Of a DNA stretch of 40,218 bases, positions 21,336 through 29,303 are shown piece by piece; the first letter of the stretch is position 1; every line of letters begins with the position of its first letter. The DNA is from Alphaproteobacteria bacterium (GTDB lineage: Bacteria; Pseudomonadota; Alphaproteobacteria; Reyranellales; Reyranellaceae), in contig JAFAKN010000316.1 in NCBI GenBank assembly GCA_019235415.1, positions 1-40,218 on the forward strand, written 5' to 3'. The position numbers were made by a program, and so were the translations under genes. The notes under the pieces were generated by a model. That model did not search any database and was not told the origin of the DNA. It saw nothing but the letters and a program-made list of their open reading frames with translations.

Positions 21336-21424
21336 TGTCATCCCGAGCGCAGCGAGGGACCTTTCCTGTTGCCTCAAAGGTCCCTCGCTTCGCTCGGGAT
21401 GACAGCGAGGCTCGGGATGACAGC
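21336..21424. repeat. 29-bp near-perfect inverted repeat element with extra half-copy
   Basis: The left arm 21336-21364 and right arm 21376-21404 are reverse complements with one mismatch, separated by 11 bases. Each arm contains a TGTCATCCCGAGCG-type core. A further copy of the arm end, CTCGGGATGACAGC, recurs at 21411-21424 after the one at 21393-21406. Elements of this TCATCCCGAGCG kind are known as dispersed repeats in many genomes. It begins 5 bp after the esterase stop (minus strand), so a stem-loop in that transcript could act as terminator or 3' stabiliser. Confidence 0.75.
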
Positions 21425-21428
21425 CGCC

Positions 21429-22376
21429 TTACGTGCCGAAATGCGCGCCCAACACCGCCGCCGCTTCGTCGTTGGCCTTGAGGCCTTGGCTCAGGAACCG
21501 CGTCAGCGAGAAGAAGCCGTGGATGGTTCCTGGATAGTTGACGTAGGTCGTCTTCACGCCTGACTCGATCAGGCGCTCGGCATAGGCGCGGCCCTCGTCG
21601 CGCAACGGGTCGTAGCCGGCGGTCAGCACGAAGGCCGGCGGCAGGCCGGCAAGGTCCTTGGCGAGCAGAGGCGACAGGCGGAGATCCGCGAGATCGGTGT
21701 CCGCCGGCACATAGGCCTTCCAGAACCAGTCGATCAGCTCCTTGGTGAGGAAATAGCCCTCGCTGAACGCCTGGCGCGAAGCGCTCTGCCGGCTTGAATC
21801 GGTCGCGGGATAGATCAGCATCTGGAAGGCAGGGCCGGCCTCGTGCGCATCGCGCACCGCCTGGCAGACCACGGCGGCGATCGCACCACCCGCCGAATCG
21901 CCGCCGACTGCAAGCCGCGTCGGCTCGGCACCGAGGGCAACGGCGTTATCGCGGATATGGCGGAAAGCGGCGACGCCGTCGTCGATCGGCGCCGGGAAGG
22001 GATGCTCGGGCGCCAGCCGGTAGTCGATCGCGATCACCTGGCAGCGGCTCTTGTTGGCCAGACGCCGGCAGGTGGAATCGTGCGTCTCGAGCGTGCCGAT
22101 CACGAAGCCGCCGCCGTGATAGTAAACCAGCGTCGGCAGCAAGCCGTCGGCTGCGCCGATCGGCTTGTAGCGGCGATAGCCGATGTCGCCGCCCGGGCCT
22201 GCGAATTTGCCGTCGATCACCGCCGCGACCTCCGGCGGCTCAGCCTCGCTGTCCTCCGACATCTTGTCGACGGCGGCACGGCCTACGGCATAAGGCAACG
22301 TGTGCAGCTTGGGGCGGCCCTCGGCCACGGCCTTGTCCATCAGGTCCAAGAGCATGCGGGCTTCGGCATCGAGCAT
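21429..22376 (-). CDS. alpha/beta hydrolase, hormone-sensitive-lipase (HSL) family esterase
   Basis: 315 residues, cytoplasmic. The HSL oxyanion motif is H87-G-G-G90 (YYHGGGFVIG), the nucleophile elbow is GGDSAGG with S161, and the other triad members are D256 (GYDPLRDEG) and H286 (GTIHGFF). The expected role is hydrolysis of short- to medium-chain carboxylic esters. The frame is open far upstream, but the ATG at 22376 is right: AGAGGAGA lies a few bases before it and homology begins here. It is divergent from the DUF3592 gene over a 111-bp spacer and followed by the inverted repeat element. Confidence 0.92.
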   Translation of the reverse strand: MLDAEARMLLDLMDKAVAEGRPKLHTLPYAVGRAAVDKMSEDSEAEPPEVAAVIDGKFAGPGGDIGYRRYKPIGAADGLLPTLVYYHGGGFVIGTLETHDSTCRRLANKSRCQVIAIDYRLAPEHPFPAPIDDGVAAFRHIRDNAVALGAEPTRLAVGGDSAGGAIAAVVCQAVRDAHEAGPAFQMLIYPATDSSRQSASRQAFSEGYFLTKELIDWFWKAYVPADTDLADLRLSPLLAKDLAGLPPAFVLTAGYDPLRDEGRAYAERLIESGVKTTYVNYPGTIHGFFSLTRFLSQGLKANDEAAAVLGAHFGT

Positions 22377-22487
22377 GGCGTCTCCTCTGGTCGGGTCGCC
22401 CGTGTAGATCGCACAGCCCTTGGTAGAACGGCAAACACCAATGCCGTAGTGTTTCGCTCCTGCTCCGGAACACTGGGTTGGCAACGC

Positions 22488-23492
22488 ATGGAACCCGGCT
22501 GGATCGCGCTGCTCCTTTGCCTGCTGATACCCGCCGGGTTGGCCGCCGCGATCATTCGCGTGCAATGGCAATTCCGGCGCCTGAGATCGTGGAAGGAAGC
22601 GATAGGCGTCATCGAGCACGCGCGGTCGGTGGCGCGCGAAGTGCGCTCGAAGCGCTTCAGCACGAATGACAGCGACGACAGCACCGAGTTCGTCACCAAA
22701 GAAACTGTCGAGACGCGCAACTACGCCGAGATTTTGTACAGCTTTACGGTCGGCGCGAGGACCTACCGCGGCAACCGCGTTTCCCTGGCGAAGGACCCCG
22801 ACAGCGCCGAGGTCGTCGCGACCTTGAAACGTTACCCCAAGGGCAAGACCGTCCCCGTCTACTACAACCCAAAGAACCCGGACGACTGCATCCTCGAGCG
22901 AGACGACAAAGGCAATATCGGGCTGGCGTGGAAGGCCGTAGCCAGCCTGGTTGGCTTCATATTGGCAGGTTTCGTCGCCCTCACGGTGGGAGCGGACTGG
23001 TTGCGCGGCGTCGTTGCCAACCAGCACCGGGTGCCGTTGGTAGTCGCGTTCGTCGTGTTCGCCCTGGTGATGATCCTGTTCGCCCGGGTGCTGAGCAGGA
23101 AGACGCGTGCCATGAGGAAGTGGCCCAAGACGCCCGGCCGGATCGTCCGGTCGGACGTGACCACGACCGTCGAGCAGCACGATCGCTCCGGCAGCGCGCG
23201 AGACTACAGCGTCACGATGTATGTCCCGCGCATCGTCTACGCCTACGAGGTGGACGGCAACGCATTCCAGGGCGACAACATCGGCTGGTCGTCGAGTGCC
23301 AACACGCCCGCGGTCGCCGAGAAGCAGGTCAAGCGCTTCCCACTGCAAACCCAGGTCCAGGTGTTCTATGACCCCGACGACCCAACGCAATCGACACTGG
23401 CGCCGCCGCGAGGACTCCTCGCTCTGGTCTTCTGGGCCATCGCGGTGGCGTTTGCCTTCGGCGCCTATGCCGTCGGCTGGCTGCTTCCGTGA
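22488..23492 (+). CDS. membrane protein with two DUF3592 domains
   Basis: 334 residues. The layout is TM1 (~5-24), a soluble domain (~38-145) with the DUF3592 pattern ending VPVYYNPKNPDDCILE, two TM segments (~155-175 and ~183-202), a second soluble domain (~210-300) ending VQVFYDPDDPTQSTL, and a final TM (~310-330). The two soluble halves share the F/YYDPxxP-type ending and look like an internal duplication. The function of DUF3592 is unknown. The ATG at 22488 is chosen because the protein-like sequence and TM1 begin there. It ends 2 bp from the stop of the convergent PLP-enzyme gene. Confidence 0.85.
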   Translation: MEPGWIALLLCLLIPAGLAAAIIRVQWQFRRLRSWKEAIGVIEHARSVAREVRSKRFSTNDSDDSTEFVTKETVETRNYAEILYSFTVGARTYRGNRVSLAKDPDSAEVVATLKRYPKGKTVPVYYNPKNPDDCILERDDKGNIGLAWKAVASLVGFILAGFVALTVGADWLRGVVANQHRVPLVVAFVVFALVMILFARVLSRKTRAMRKWPKTPGRIVRSDVTTTVEQHDRSGSARDYSVTMYVPRIVYAYEVDGNAFQGDNIGWSSSANTPAVAEKQVKRFPLQTQVQVFYDPDDPTQSTLAPPRGLLALVFWAIAVAFAFGAYAVGWLLP

Positions 23493-23494
23493 AG

Positions 23495-24520
23495 TCAGTG
23501 CGGATCGAACAAATGACGGTAGGCGAACAGGGCCGGCGCCCCACCGGTATGAATGAACACGACGTCGTCGTCGGCCGACCAGCGCTCGGCGCGGATCAGC
23601 GCCAAGAGTCCGGCCAGGCCCTTGCCCGAGTAGACCGGATCGAGCACCAGCGCCTCGAGCCGCGCCGCCAGCCGGATCGCCTCGACGGTGGCGGCATGCG
23701 GCACGCCGTAGGCCGGCCCGGCGTGGCCGGCGACGACCTCGACGTCGGCTTCGTCGAACGGCTGCCCGAGCAGCTCCGCGGCCGCCCGGCCGTAGCTGAC
23801 GACGTCGCGCCGCACGCGCTCGGGCTCGGCGTCGATGTCGATGCCGACGATGCGCGTGCCGGGCAATGCGAGCCGCGCGCCGACGACCAGCCCGGCCTGC
23901 GTGCCGGCGCTTCCGGTGCAATGGACGATCGCCTTCGGCACGATGCCTTGCGCGGCGCACTGGGCCGCGATCTCGACAATGGTCGAGGCATAGGCGACCG
24001 CGCCGAGCGGATCGGACACGCCATAGGGAACGACGTACGGCTTGCGTCCCCTGGCGCGGAGCGTCTCGGCCAGCGCCCGGATGGCGCCGTTGCGGTCGCC
24101 GTCCCACGGCACGTCGTGCAGGGTGGCGCCGAACAGGCGGTTCAACAGCGCGTTGCCGCTCAACTCGTAGTCGGGCGAGGGCGGCGCGACGCGGCCGTGA
24201 TAGACCGCGAGATGGCAGTCGAGGCCGAGCTTCGCCGCCGCCGCGGCGACCTGGCGCTGGCTGTTGGATTGCACCACGCCGCCCGAGACCAGGGTGTCGA
24301 CGCCTTGGCTGAGCGCTGCGTGCAGCACGTAGTCGAGCTTGCGCAGCTTGTTGCCGCCGAAGCCCGGGCCGGTGCAGTCCTCGCGCTTGACCCACAGTCG
24401 CGGGCAGCTTCCGGCGTCGGCGAGATGCGCCGTCAGGCGTTTCATCGGCTCGAAGGGCGTCGGCAGGATGCAGAGACCGACGCGCTCGAAGCGCGCCAGC
24501 GCCTCGGCGAGGCGGCTCAT
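23495..24520 (-). CDS. PLP-dependent D-cysteine desulfhydrase / ACC deaminase family enzyme
   Basis: 341 residues of the tryptophan-synthase-beta (fold type II) PLP family. The cofactor lysine is K58 in GFGGNKLRKL. The following substrate loop reads QSNSQRQVAAAAAKLGL; most relatives have QSNH/T at the Ser-Asn-Ser site. DPVYSGKGLAGL near residue ~295 and the phosphate-binding CTGSAGTQAG near ~200 are typical. Members release H2S from D-cysteine, open ACC, or desulfonate L-cysteate; sequence alone does not settle which. The ATG at 24520 overlaps the stop of the upstream hydrolase gene by 4 bp. It is the last gene of the Bug/hydrolase/PLP operon, suggesting an imported amino-acid-like or sulfonated substrate, which is inference. 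Confidence 0.85.
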   Translation of the reverse strand: MSRLAEALARFERVGLCILPTPFEPMKRLTAHLADAGSCPRLWVKREDCTGPGFGGNKLRKLDYVLHAALSQGVDTLVSGGVVQSNSQRQVAAAAAKLGLDCHLAVYHGRVAPPSPDYELSGNALLNRLFGATLHDVPWDGDRNGAIRALAETLRARGRKPYVVPYGVSDPLGAVAYASTIVEIAAQCAAQGIVPKAIVHCTGSAGTQAGLVVGARLALPGTRIVGIDIDAEPERVRRDVVSYGRAAAELLGQPFDEADVEVVAGHAGPAYGVPHAATVEAIRLAARLEALVLDPVYSGKGLAGLLALIRAERWSADDDVVFIHTGGAPALFAYRHLFDPH

Positions 24521-25332
24521 CGCAAGAAGGTGCGTGCGTGGGCCGCGATGTCCTCGGCGCGCTCCCAGCTCATGCAGAAGCGCGCGCCGGGCACGATCGC
24601 GACTTTTGCCTGCGGGCACTTCGCCTGCAGCAGCGCGCGATGCCGGCCGTAGATGAAATGCTCGCCGTACAGCATCAGCACCGGGCATGTCAGCGCCGCC
24701 ATGCCGCCGAGCGTATCGAACCTGGCGAGCGCACCCATCGCCTGCCAGCGGTCGCGTCCGATCTCCAGCTGCGCGATGTTGATGCGGTCCATCCACGACT
24801 GCGTCGGCTGCATCGGCGCATGCTCGGGATCGTGTTGCAGCAGGAAGTCGATGGTGCGCGGCGCGGGAAAGCCGGTCGGATCGCTCGGCCGCACCTTGGC
24901 GATGTCGGCGATGTCGCGGCTGGCGGTATCGGCGTCGGTGAAGTAGGGGGTGTTTATGAGCACCACCTTGTCGATGCGCTCGCGCCATGCGCCGCCGAGC
25001 GCGATCGACACCGCCGCGCCGACCGCTTCGCCCATGGCGACGGCGCGCTCGATGCCCAGCGCATCCATGACCTCGATCACGGCGCGCGCGTAGTCCTCGA
25101 TCGTCGGCTGCCAGTCGATGTGGTCGGAATGGCCGTGGCTCGGATAGTCGATCGCGACCGCACGGAAATGCGGGCCGAGCGCCTGCAGAAGCTCGACCAT
25201 CACCGCCGAGCTCTGCTGGTTGATGTGGCTCACCATCACGACGGGGCCCCCATTGGCGCTTGACCCGCAGGCCCGCCAGTGGATGTGGCCGGCGAAGGTC
25301 TTCGCCAGCCCGCGTTCGATCGGCAGAGTCAC
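24517..25332 (-). CDS. alpha/beta hydrolase-fold protein lacking the nucleophile serine
   Basis: 271 residues with the usual fold landmarks: strand VVMVSHIN in the place of the oxyanion HG, AIDYPSHGHSD after strand 4, the elbow at AVAMGEAVGAA, and VLMLYGEHF near ~220. The GxSxG elbow reads G101-E-A103-V-G105, so the nucleophile serine is alanine. The usual catalytic-histidine segment near the C-terminus is GARFCMSWERAEDI, without histidine. The protein is therefore unlikely to work by a normal Ser-His-Asp mechanism; it may be a binding protein or use another chemistry. It lies 4 bp after the Bug-type gene and overlaps the PLP-enzyme gene, so it is translated with them. Confidence 0.82.
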   Translation of the reverse strand: MTLPIERGLAKTFAGHIHWRACGSSANGGPVVMVSHINQQSSAVMVELLQALGPHFRAVAIDYPSHGHSDHIDWQPTIEDYARAVIEVMDALGIERAVAMGEAVGAAVSIALGGAWRERIDKVVLINTPYFTDADTASRDIADIAKVRPSDPTGFPAPRTIDFLLQHDPEHAPMQPTQSWMDRINIAQLEIGRDRWQAMGALARFDTLGGMAALTCPVLMLYGEHFIYGRHRALLQAKCPQAKVAIVPGARFCMSWERAEDIAAHARTFLR

Positions 25333-25336
25333 TGCG

Positions 25337-26305
25337 CTACTCGAGCTTCACGTTGGCGAACTTCACGACCTCGGCCCACTTGGTCCCTTCCTCCTTGAGG
25401 AAAGCTTTTAGCTCCTCGGTCGTGCCGCCGCCCACCACGCCGCCGGCCGCAGCATAGGCCTCGGCAACCTCCTTGGTCTTGAGCGCCGCCGTCGCGGCAT
25501 CGAAGATCTTCCTGCGGGCGTCCGCCGGCGCGCCGCCGGGCGAGACGAGCGCATACCAGTTGTCGGAATTGACCTTGGGATAGCCCATCTCGCGCATGGT
25601 CGGCACGTCGGGCAGGAGCGGCGCGCGGGTGTCGGATGTCACGGCCAGCACCTTCACGGAGCCCGAGCGCACATGCGGCAGCAGAATCGAGATGTCGAGC
25701 AGCACGGCGTCGACCGTGCCGGCCAAAAGGTCATTGGTGGCAGGTGCGGCGCCGCGATAAGGCACGTGCAGAAGGTCGGTGCCGGTCTCGTGCTTTAAAA
25801 GCTCGATGGCGAGATGGGTGATGCCGCCGGTGCCGGCCGAGCCGCAGGTCACTTTGCCGGGATTGGCCTTGGCGTAAGCGACGAAGCTCTTGAGGTTGCC
25901 GACACCGAGCTTGGCGCTGACGGCGAACACCTCCTGCACGCGCACCACCAGGATCTGCGGCGCAATGTCCTTGGCCGGGTCGAACGGCATCTTAGGCATC
26001 AGGCTCTGCATGATGGCGCCGGCCGAGGCGCTCATCAGGCCCATGACATGCGCGTCGCTGCCGGCCTTGGCGACGAAGTCGACGCCGGTGACGCCGGCCG
26101 CACCGCTCTTGTTCTCGATCACCACCGGCTGGCCGAGGAACGGCGCCATGCGCTCGCCGAGGTTCCGCCCGAAGATGTCCGCCGGCCCGCCGGCCGGGAA
26201 CGGTACGACCAGGGTCAGCGGCTTGGCGGGAAACGACTCGGCTTTCGCCGGCGAAAGCGGCAAGGCGGCAAGACCGCCGAGGGCGACGCGACGCGTGATA
26301 CGCAC
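25337..26305 (-). CDS. Bug-type (tripartite tricarboxylate transporter) periplasmic binding protein
   Basis: 322 residues. The signal peptide is ~1-23 (TRRVALGGLAALPLSPAKA, with a twin arginine). The mature protein has the Bug signatures: VVPFPAGGPADIFGR, VIENKSGAAG, then GSAGTGGITHLA, VPYRGAAPATNDLLAGTVD and LLPDVPTMREMG. It captures small carboxylates or related anions in the periplasm. The start is GTG at 26305, preceded by GGAGG about 10 bases upstream. No TctA/TctB membrane genes are near, which is common for orphan Bug proteins. It is the first gene of a three-gene operon, so the PLP enzyme and hydrolase may act on its ligand. Confidence 0.92.
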   Translation of the reverse strand: MRITRRVALGGLAALPLSPAKAESFPAKPLTLVVPFPAGGPADIFGRNLGERMAPFLGQPVVIENKSGAAGVTGVDFVAKAGSDAHVMGLMSASAGAIMQSLMPKMPFDPAKDIAPQILVVRVQEVFAVSAKLGVGNLKSFVAYAKANPGKVTCGSAGTGGITHLAIELLKHETGTDLLHVPYRGAAPATNDLLAGTVDAVLLDISILLPHVRSGSVKVLAVTSDTRAPLLPDVPTMREMGYPKVNSDNWYALVSPGGAPADARRKIFDAATAALKTKEVAEAYAAAGGVVGGGTTEELKAFLKEEGTKWAEVVKFANVKLE

Positions 26306-26403
26306 TCTCTCTCATCCTCCGGTCGTTGCGCCGACTGTGCACGTGGCCACAGGGAGAGACAAGAGGCGACGTTCTCGTTTACTTTTTTTCTTAAGTCTAT
26401 AGC

Positions 26404-26432
26404 TTGACTAATGTGAAGTGATGCTATATACA
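26404..26432 (+). promoter_or_regulatory. sigma70-type promoter for the 26474-27347 gene pair
   Basis: TTGACT (26404-26409) and TATACA (26427-26432) are separated by exactly 17 bp in a locally AT-rich stretch. The implied transcription start is ~26439, 35 bp before the ATG at 26474, which has its own GGAGGGG ribosome site. It lies in the divergent spacer with the Bug-type gene. Confidence 0.6.
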
Positions 26433-26473
26433 GTCAGGCGAGCGTCGCGCCAGCGGCAGAGTCCGGAGGGGAA

Positions 26474-26971
26474 ATGTTCAATTTTTGGCCCACCCGACAA
26501 AGACTGCCCGTTGGACCGATCGACGAGGCTTCCTTAAGCAACATAGAACCCACAGGGACCTTCCGTGGGGCGGGTGGGGCTAGCAACCCAACTGGCGACC
26601 TGCGAGGTCTGTTGGAGCGTAATCCGTATATTGCTTTGGGACCGACCTCAGGTGCCGTAGTTGGGATACAACCGCAGCCTGATCAAGCGTGGCCTCAGAT
26701 TGGTCGGCAGGCGCCCGTTTGGGATGGCACTTCGACTCGTCCCTATTCTCGGCCGGATGCCATCATTCCCGCTGCATGGGGGGATCTTCGCTGCGAAGGC
26801 GCGTCGAGCGGTGGTGGATGCAGTAGCGGCGGCGACTACGGAACAACAGCAATGTACCAAGTTGAAGGTCGTAATCTTTGCCACAAGTGCGCAGTGAAAC
26901 AACTCGGTTTCGAGGATGAACCCTCAAGCGAGCTTCCCAGGATAATGCGACCGTTCCTATTGGGTGATTAA
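26474..26971 (+). CDS. uncharacterised protein with C-terminal four-cysteine motif
   Basis: 165 residues, not a family I can name. The N-terminal ~100 residues are rich in Pro, Gly and Ser and probably disordered. The C-terminal part has C107, C116, C136 and C139 (the last pair in NLCHKCAVK), spaced as a small zinc-binding module, ending in a basic/hydrophobic tail. No signal or membrane segment is seen. The ATG is supported by GGAGGGG 4-5 bases upstream. Base composition is less GC-rich than its neighbours. The next gene starts 10 bp after its stop, so both are co-transcribed from the promoter at 26404. Confidence 0.7.
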   Translation: MFNFWPTRQRLPVGPIDEASLSNIEPTGTFRGAGGASNPTGDLRGLLERNPYIALGPTSGAVVGIQPQPDQAWPQIGRQAPVWDGTSTRPYSRPDAIIPAAWGDLRCEGASSGGGCSSGGDYGTTAMYQVEGRNLCHKCAVKQLGFEDEPSSELPRIMRPFLLGD

Positions 26972-26981
26972 GGGATGCATC

Positions 26982-27347
26982 ATGGAAAACCGCGAAGGCC
27001 AGCTTGCCCGACTACTTGTCGGCGACATCTTCCATGCGACGTGCGCTAACGGGGCCAGTTTGATATGCCTTGCCGAGGTCGTGACACGGGATCGCATTGT
27101 CGCCCGTCGCATCACCTCGCAAGACCGTTTCGAATTCAATCGGGCAACGGGCAGCAGCGTGGGCGGCAAGTCCCAGTGCAGCATCGACTCGGTGGCGCCG
27201 CTGCCGGTGCCGGTCTTCAACGTCATGCTGGGTCTCGACCGCAAGATGCGCCTGCAGCGCGATCCGGAGAAATTTAAGCTCGACCGGGACGAGAAGGATG
27301 CGCTCCGGTTCGTCGATACCTACTATGCCGGCAATCCGCTACTGTGA
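26982..27347 (+). CDS. uncharacterised small cytoplasmic protein
   Basis: 121 residues, function unknown. The first half reads like a compact beta-rich domain (LLVGDIFHATCANGASLICLAEVV); the end is charged and helical with a closing FVDTYYAGNPLL. No signal, membrane span or known catalytic motif is visible. An in-frame GTG at 26964 is possible, but the ATG at 26982 with AAGGG about 8 bases upstream is better. It is paired with the Cys4 protein in one transcription unit and converges on the glutathione transferase gene (25 bp gap). Confidence 0.72.
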   Translation: MENREGQLARLLVGDIFHATCANGASLICLAEVVTRDRIVARRITSQDRFEFNRATGSSVGGKSQCSIDSVAPLPVPVFNVMLGLDRKMRLQRDPEKFKLDRDEKDALRFVDTYYAGNPLL

Positions 27348-27372
27348 CGGCAAAATCATCGCACCTAGTGAG

Positions 27373-28029
27373 CTAGAACTCGACGTCGAGCTCCTCGACC
27401 TCCTCGGGCTCGGCCTTGGCGGCAGCGGTCCATTCGAGCATCGCGGGAAACCGCAGCATCAGGTCGCGATAGGCGGCGCAGGCGGGATCGAGCTTGACGT
27501 CGTAGGTGGCGAACCGGGTGCAGACCGGCGCGTACATCGCGTCGGCCACCGTCGCGGTCGTGCCGAACAGGTAGGGCCCGCCGTAGCCCGCCAGGCACTC
27601 GCGCCAGATCGCCGTCACGCGTTCGATGTCGGCCTGCGCGCCGGCCCACACCTTGAAGCCGGGGTGGCGGGCCTTGAGGTTCATCGGCAGCGCCGAGCGC
27701 AGGTTGGCGAAGCCCGAATGCATCTCGCCGCACACCGCGCGGCAATGGGCGCGCGCCGCCTTGTCGGCCGGCCACAGCCCCGCCTTGGGGGCGAGCTCGG
27801 CGAGGTATTCGGCGATGGCCAGCGTATCCCAGACCTTCACTTCGCCGTGCTCCAGGCAAGGCACCAGAAACGAGGGCGACAGCAGCAGAAGCTCGGCGCG
27901 GGTCGCCGGATCGTCGATCGGGGCGATCTTCTCGGCGAAGTCGAGGCCGGCCATGCGACACAGCAGGAAGCCGCGCAGCGACCAAGAGGAATAGTTCTTG
28001 CTACTGACGGTGAGAGACGCCTCGGCCAT
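27373..28029 (-). CDS. glutathione S-transferase family protein
   Basis: 218 residues, cytoplasmic. The N-terminal thioredoxin-like domain starts with the KNYSSWSLRG motif, where S14 or S15 is the likely glutathione-activating residue, and has the cis-proline segment FLVPCLEHGEVKVWDTLAIAEYL with the glutathione gamma-Glu-binding acidic residue. The all-helical C-terminal domain (~90-205) contains YLFGTTATVADAMYAPV, the usual N-capping box region. It probably conjugates or isomerises electrophiles with glutathione; the substrate is unknown. It is divergent from phaZ with only 40 bp between the start codons. Confidence 0.88.
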   Translation of the reverse strand: MAEASLTVSSKNYSSWSLRGFLLCRMAGLDFAEKIAPIDDPATRAELLLLSPSFLVPCLEHGEVKVWDTLAIAEYLAELAPKAGLWPADKAARAHCRAVCGEMHSGFANLRSALPMNLKARHPGFKVWAGAQADIERVTAIWRECLAGYGGPYLFGTTATVADAMYAPVCTRFATYDVKLDPACAAYRDLMLRFPAMLEWTAAAKAEPEEVEELDVEF

Positions 28030-28069
28030 GGGTCCGGGGAAGCAATATTCGAGCCGGCAACCCCCTTCA

Positions 28070-29278
28070 ATGCTCTATTCCTTCTACCAGACTGCCGCCG
28101 ACGTGATGCTGCCGGTCCGCACCTGGGCCAGCGCGACGGGCCAGGTGCTGGCAGGGGGCGCTTCGCAGATCGAAAGCTGGCGGGCGGCCAGCGCGCTTTG
28201 CGAAATGCTGACCCGGGCGCGGCTCAGCCACCGCCGGCCCTCGTTCGGGATCGACGAGGTGCGGGTCGGCAATCATCTGGTGCCTGTGCGTGAGGAAGAG
28301 GTCCTCGAAACGCCATTCGGCACACTGTTGCGTTTTGCCAAGGAGGGCGCACCGCCGCAGCCACGCGTATTGCTGGTGGCGCCGCTATCGGGGCATTTCG
28401 CCACCCTGTTGCGCGACACCGTGCGGGTGCTGCTGCCCGAGCACGACGTCCATATCACCGACTGGGCCAACGCCCGCGACGTCGGCCTGTGGCACGGCCG
28501 CTTCGGGTTCGATGAATATATCGAGCATCTGATCCGTTTCCTCGAGGCGATGGGGCCGGGCGCCCACGTCGTCGCCGTCTGCCAGCCGTGCGTGCAGGCG
28601 CTGGCCGCGGTCGCGCTGATGGCCGAGGACGACAATCCGTGCCAGCCGCTCAGCCTCACCCTGATGGCCGGGCCGATCGACACCCGGGTCAATCCGACCA
28701 AGGTCAACGAGCTCGCGACCGGCCATCCGATCGGCTGGTTCGAGCGGAACCTGATCGCTCACGTGCCGCTGCGCTATCCCGGGGCGCTGCGCCGCGTCTA
28801 TCCCGGCTTCTTGCAGCTCATCGCCTTCATGAGCATGAACATGGAGCGGCATTTCAAGGCGCACGTCGACCTGTTCCGCGCCATCGCCAAGGGCGAGACC
28901 GAGCAAGCCGAAACCATCCGGGCCTTCTACGATGAATATTTCGCGGTGCTCGACATGACCGCCGAGTTCTACCTCGAGACGGTGGCCCGCGTGTTCCAGG
29001 ACCACCTGCTGGCCAAGGGCGAGCTCTTGTGGCGCGACCGTCAGGTGCATCCCAAGGCGATCCGCCGCACCGCGCTCTTCACGGTCGAAGGCGAGCGCGA
29101 CGACATCTGCTCGATCGGCCAGACGGTCGCGGCCCACGACCTGTGCACCAGGCTGCGCCCCTATCGCAAGAAGCACTATATGCAGGCCGGTGTCGGCCAT
29201 TACGGCGTATTCAGCGGCCGCCGTTGGGCCGGCCAGATCTACCCCTTGGTGCGCAATACGATATTGGCCAACGAGTGA
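28070..29278 (+). CDS. phaZ: intracellular poly(3-hydroxybutyrate) depolymerase
   Basis: 402 residues. It mobilises stored PHB granules to hydroxybutyrate units in the cytoplasm. The start MLYSFYQTAADVMLPVRTWA matches the family N-terminus, so the ATG at 28070 is used though the frame is open upstream. The active-site cysteine is C171 in VVAVCQPC, the cysteine-type nucleophile known from Ralstonia PhaZ; the histidine is likely in GVGHYGVFSGRRW near the C-terminus, and the aspartate is probably in VEGERDDICSIG. No phasin, PHA synthase or phaR is adjacent. Divergent transcription with the glutathione transferase gene leaves a very compact promoter region. Confidence 0.92.
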   Translation: MLYSFYQTAADVMLPVRTWASATGQVLAGGASQIESWRAASALCEMLTRARLSHRRPSFGIDEVRVGNHLVPVREEEVLETPFGTLLRFAKEGAPPQPRVLLVAPLSGHFATLLRDTVRVLLPEHDVHITDWANARDVGLWHGRFGFDEYIEHLIRFLEAMGPGAHVVAVCQPCVQALAAVALMAEDDNPCQPLSLTLMAGPIDTRVNPTKVNELATGHPIGWFERNLIAHVPLRYPGALRRVYPGFLQLIAFMSMNMERHFKAHVDLFRAIAKGETEQAETIRAFYDEYFAVLDMTAEFYLETVARVFQDHLLAKGELLWRDRQVHPKAIRRTALFTVEGERDDICSIGQTVAAHDLCTRLRPYRKKHYMQAGVGHYGVFSGRRWAGQIYPLVRNTILANE

Positions 29279-29303
29279 CGCTCCGTTGGTGTCGCGCGAT
29301 CGG

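Noticed and set aside
22377-24395. Upstream extension of the HSL esterase frame into a protein of ~990 residues
   Set aside because: Homology and a good ribosome site start at 22376; the extension covers the DUF3592 and PLP-enzyme genes in non-coding frames.
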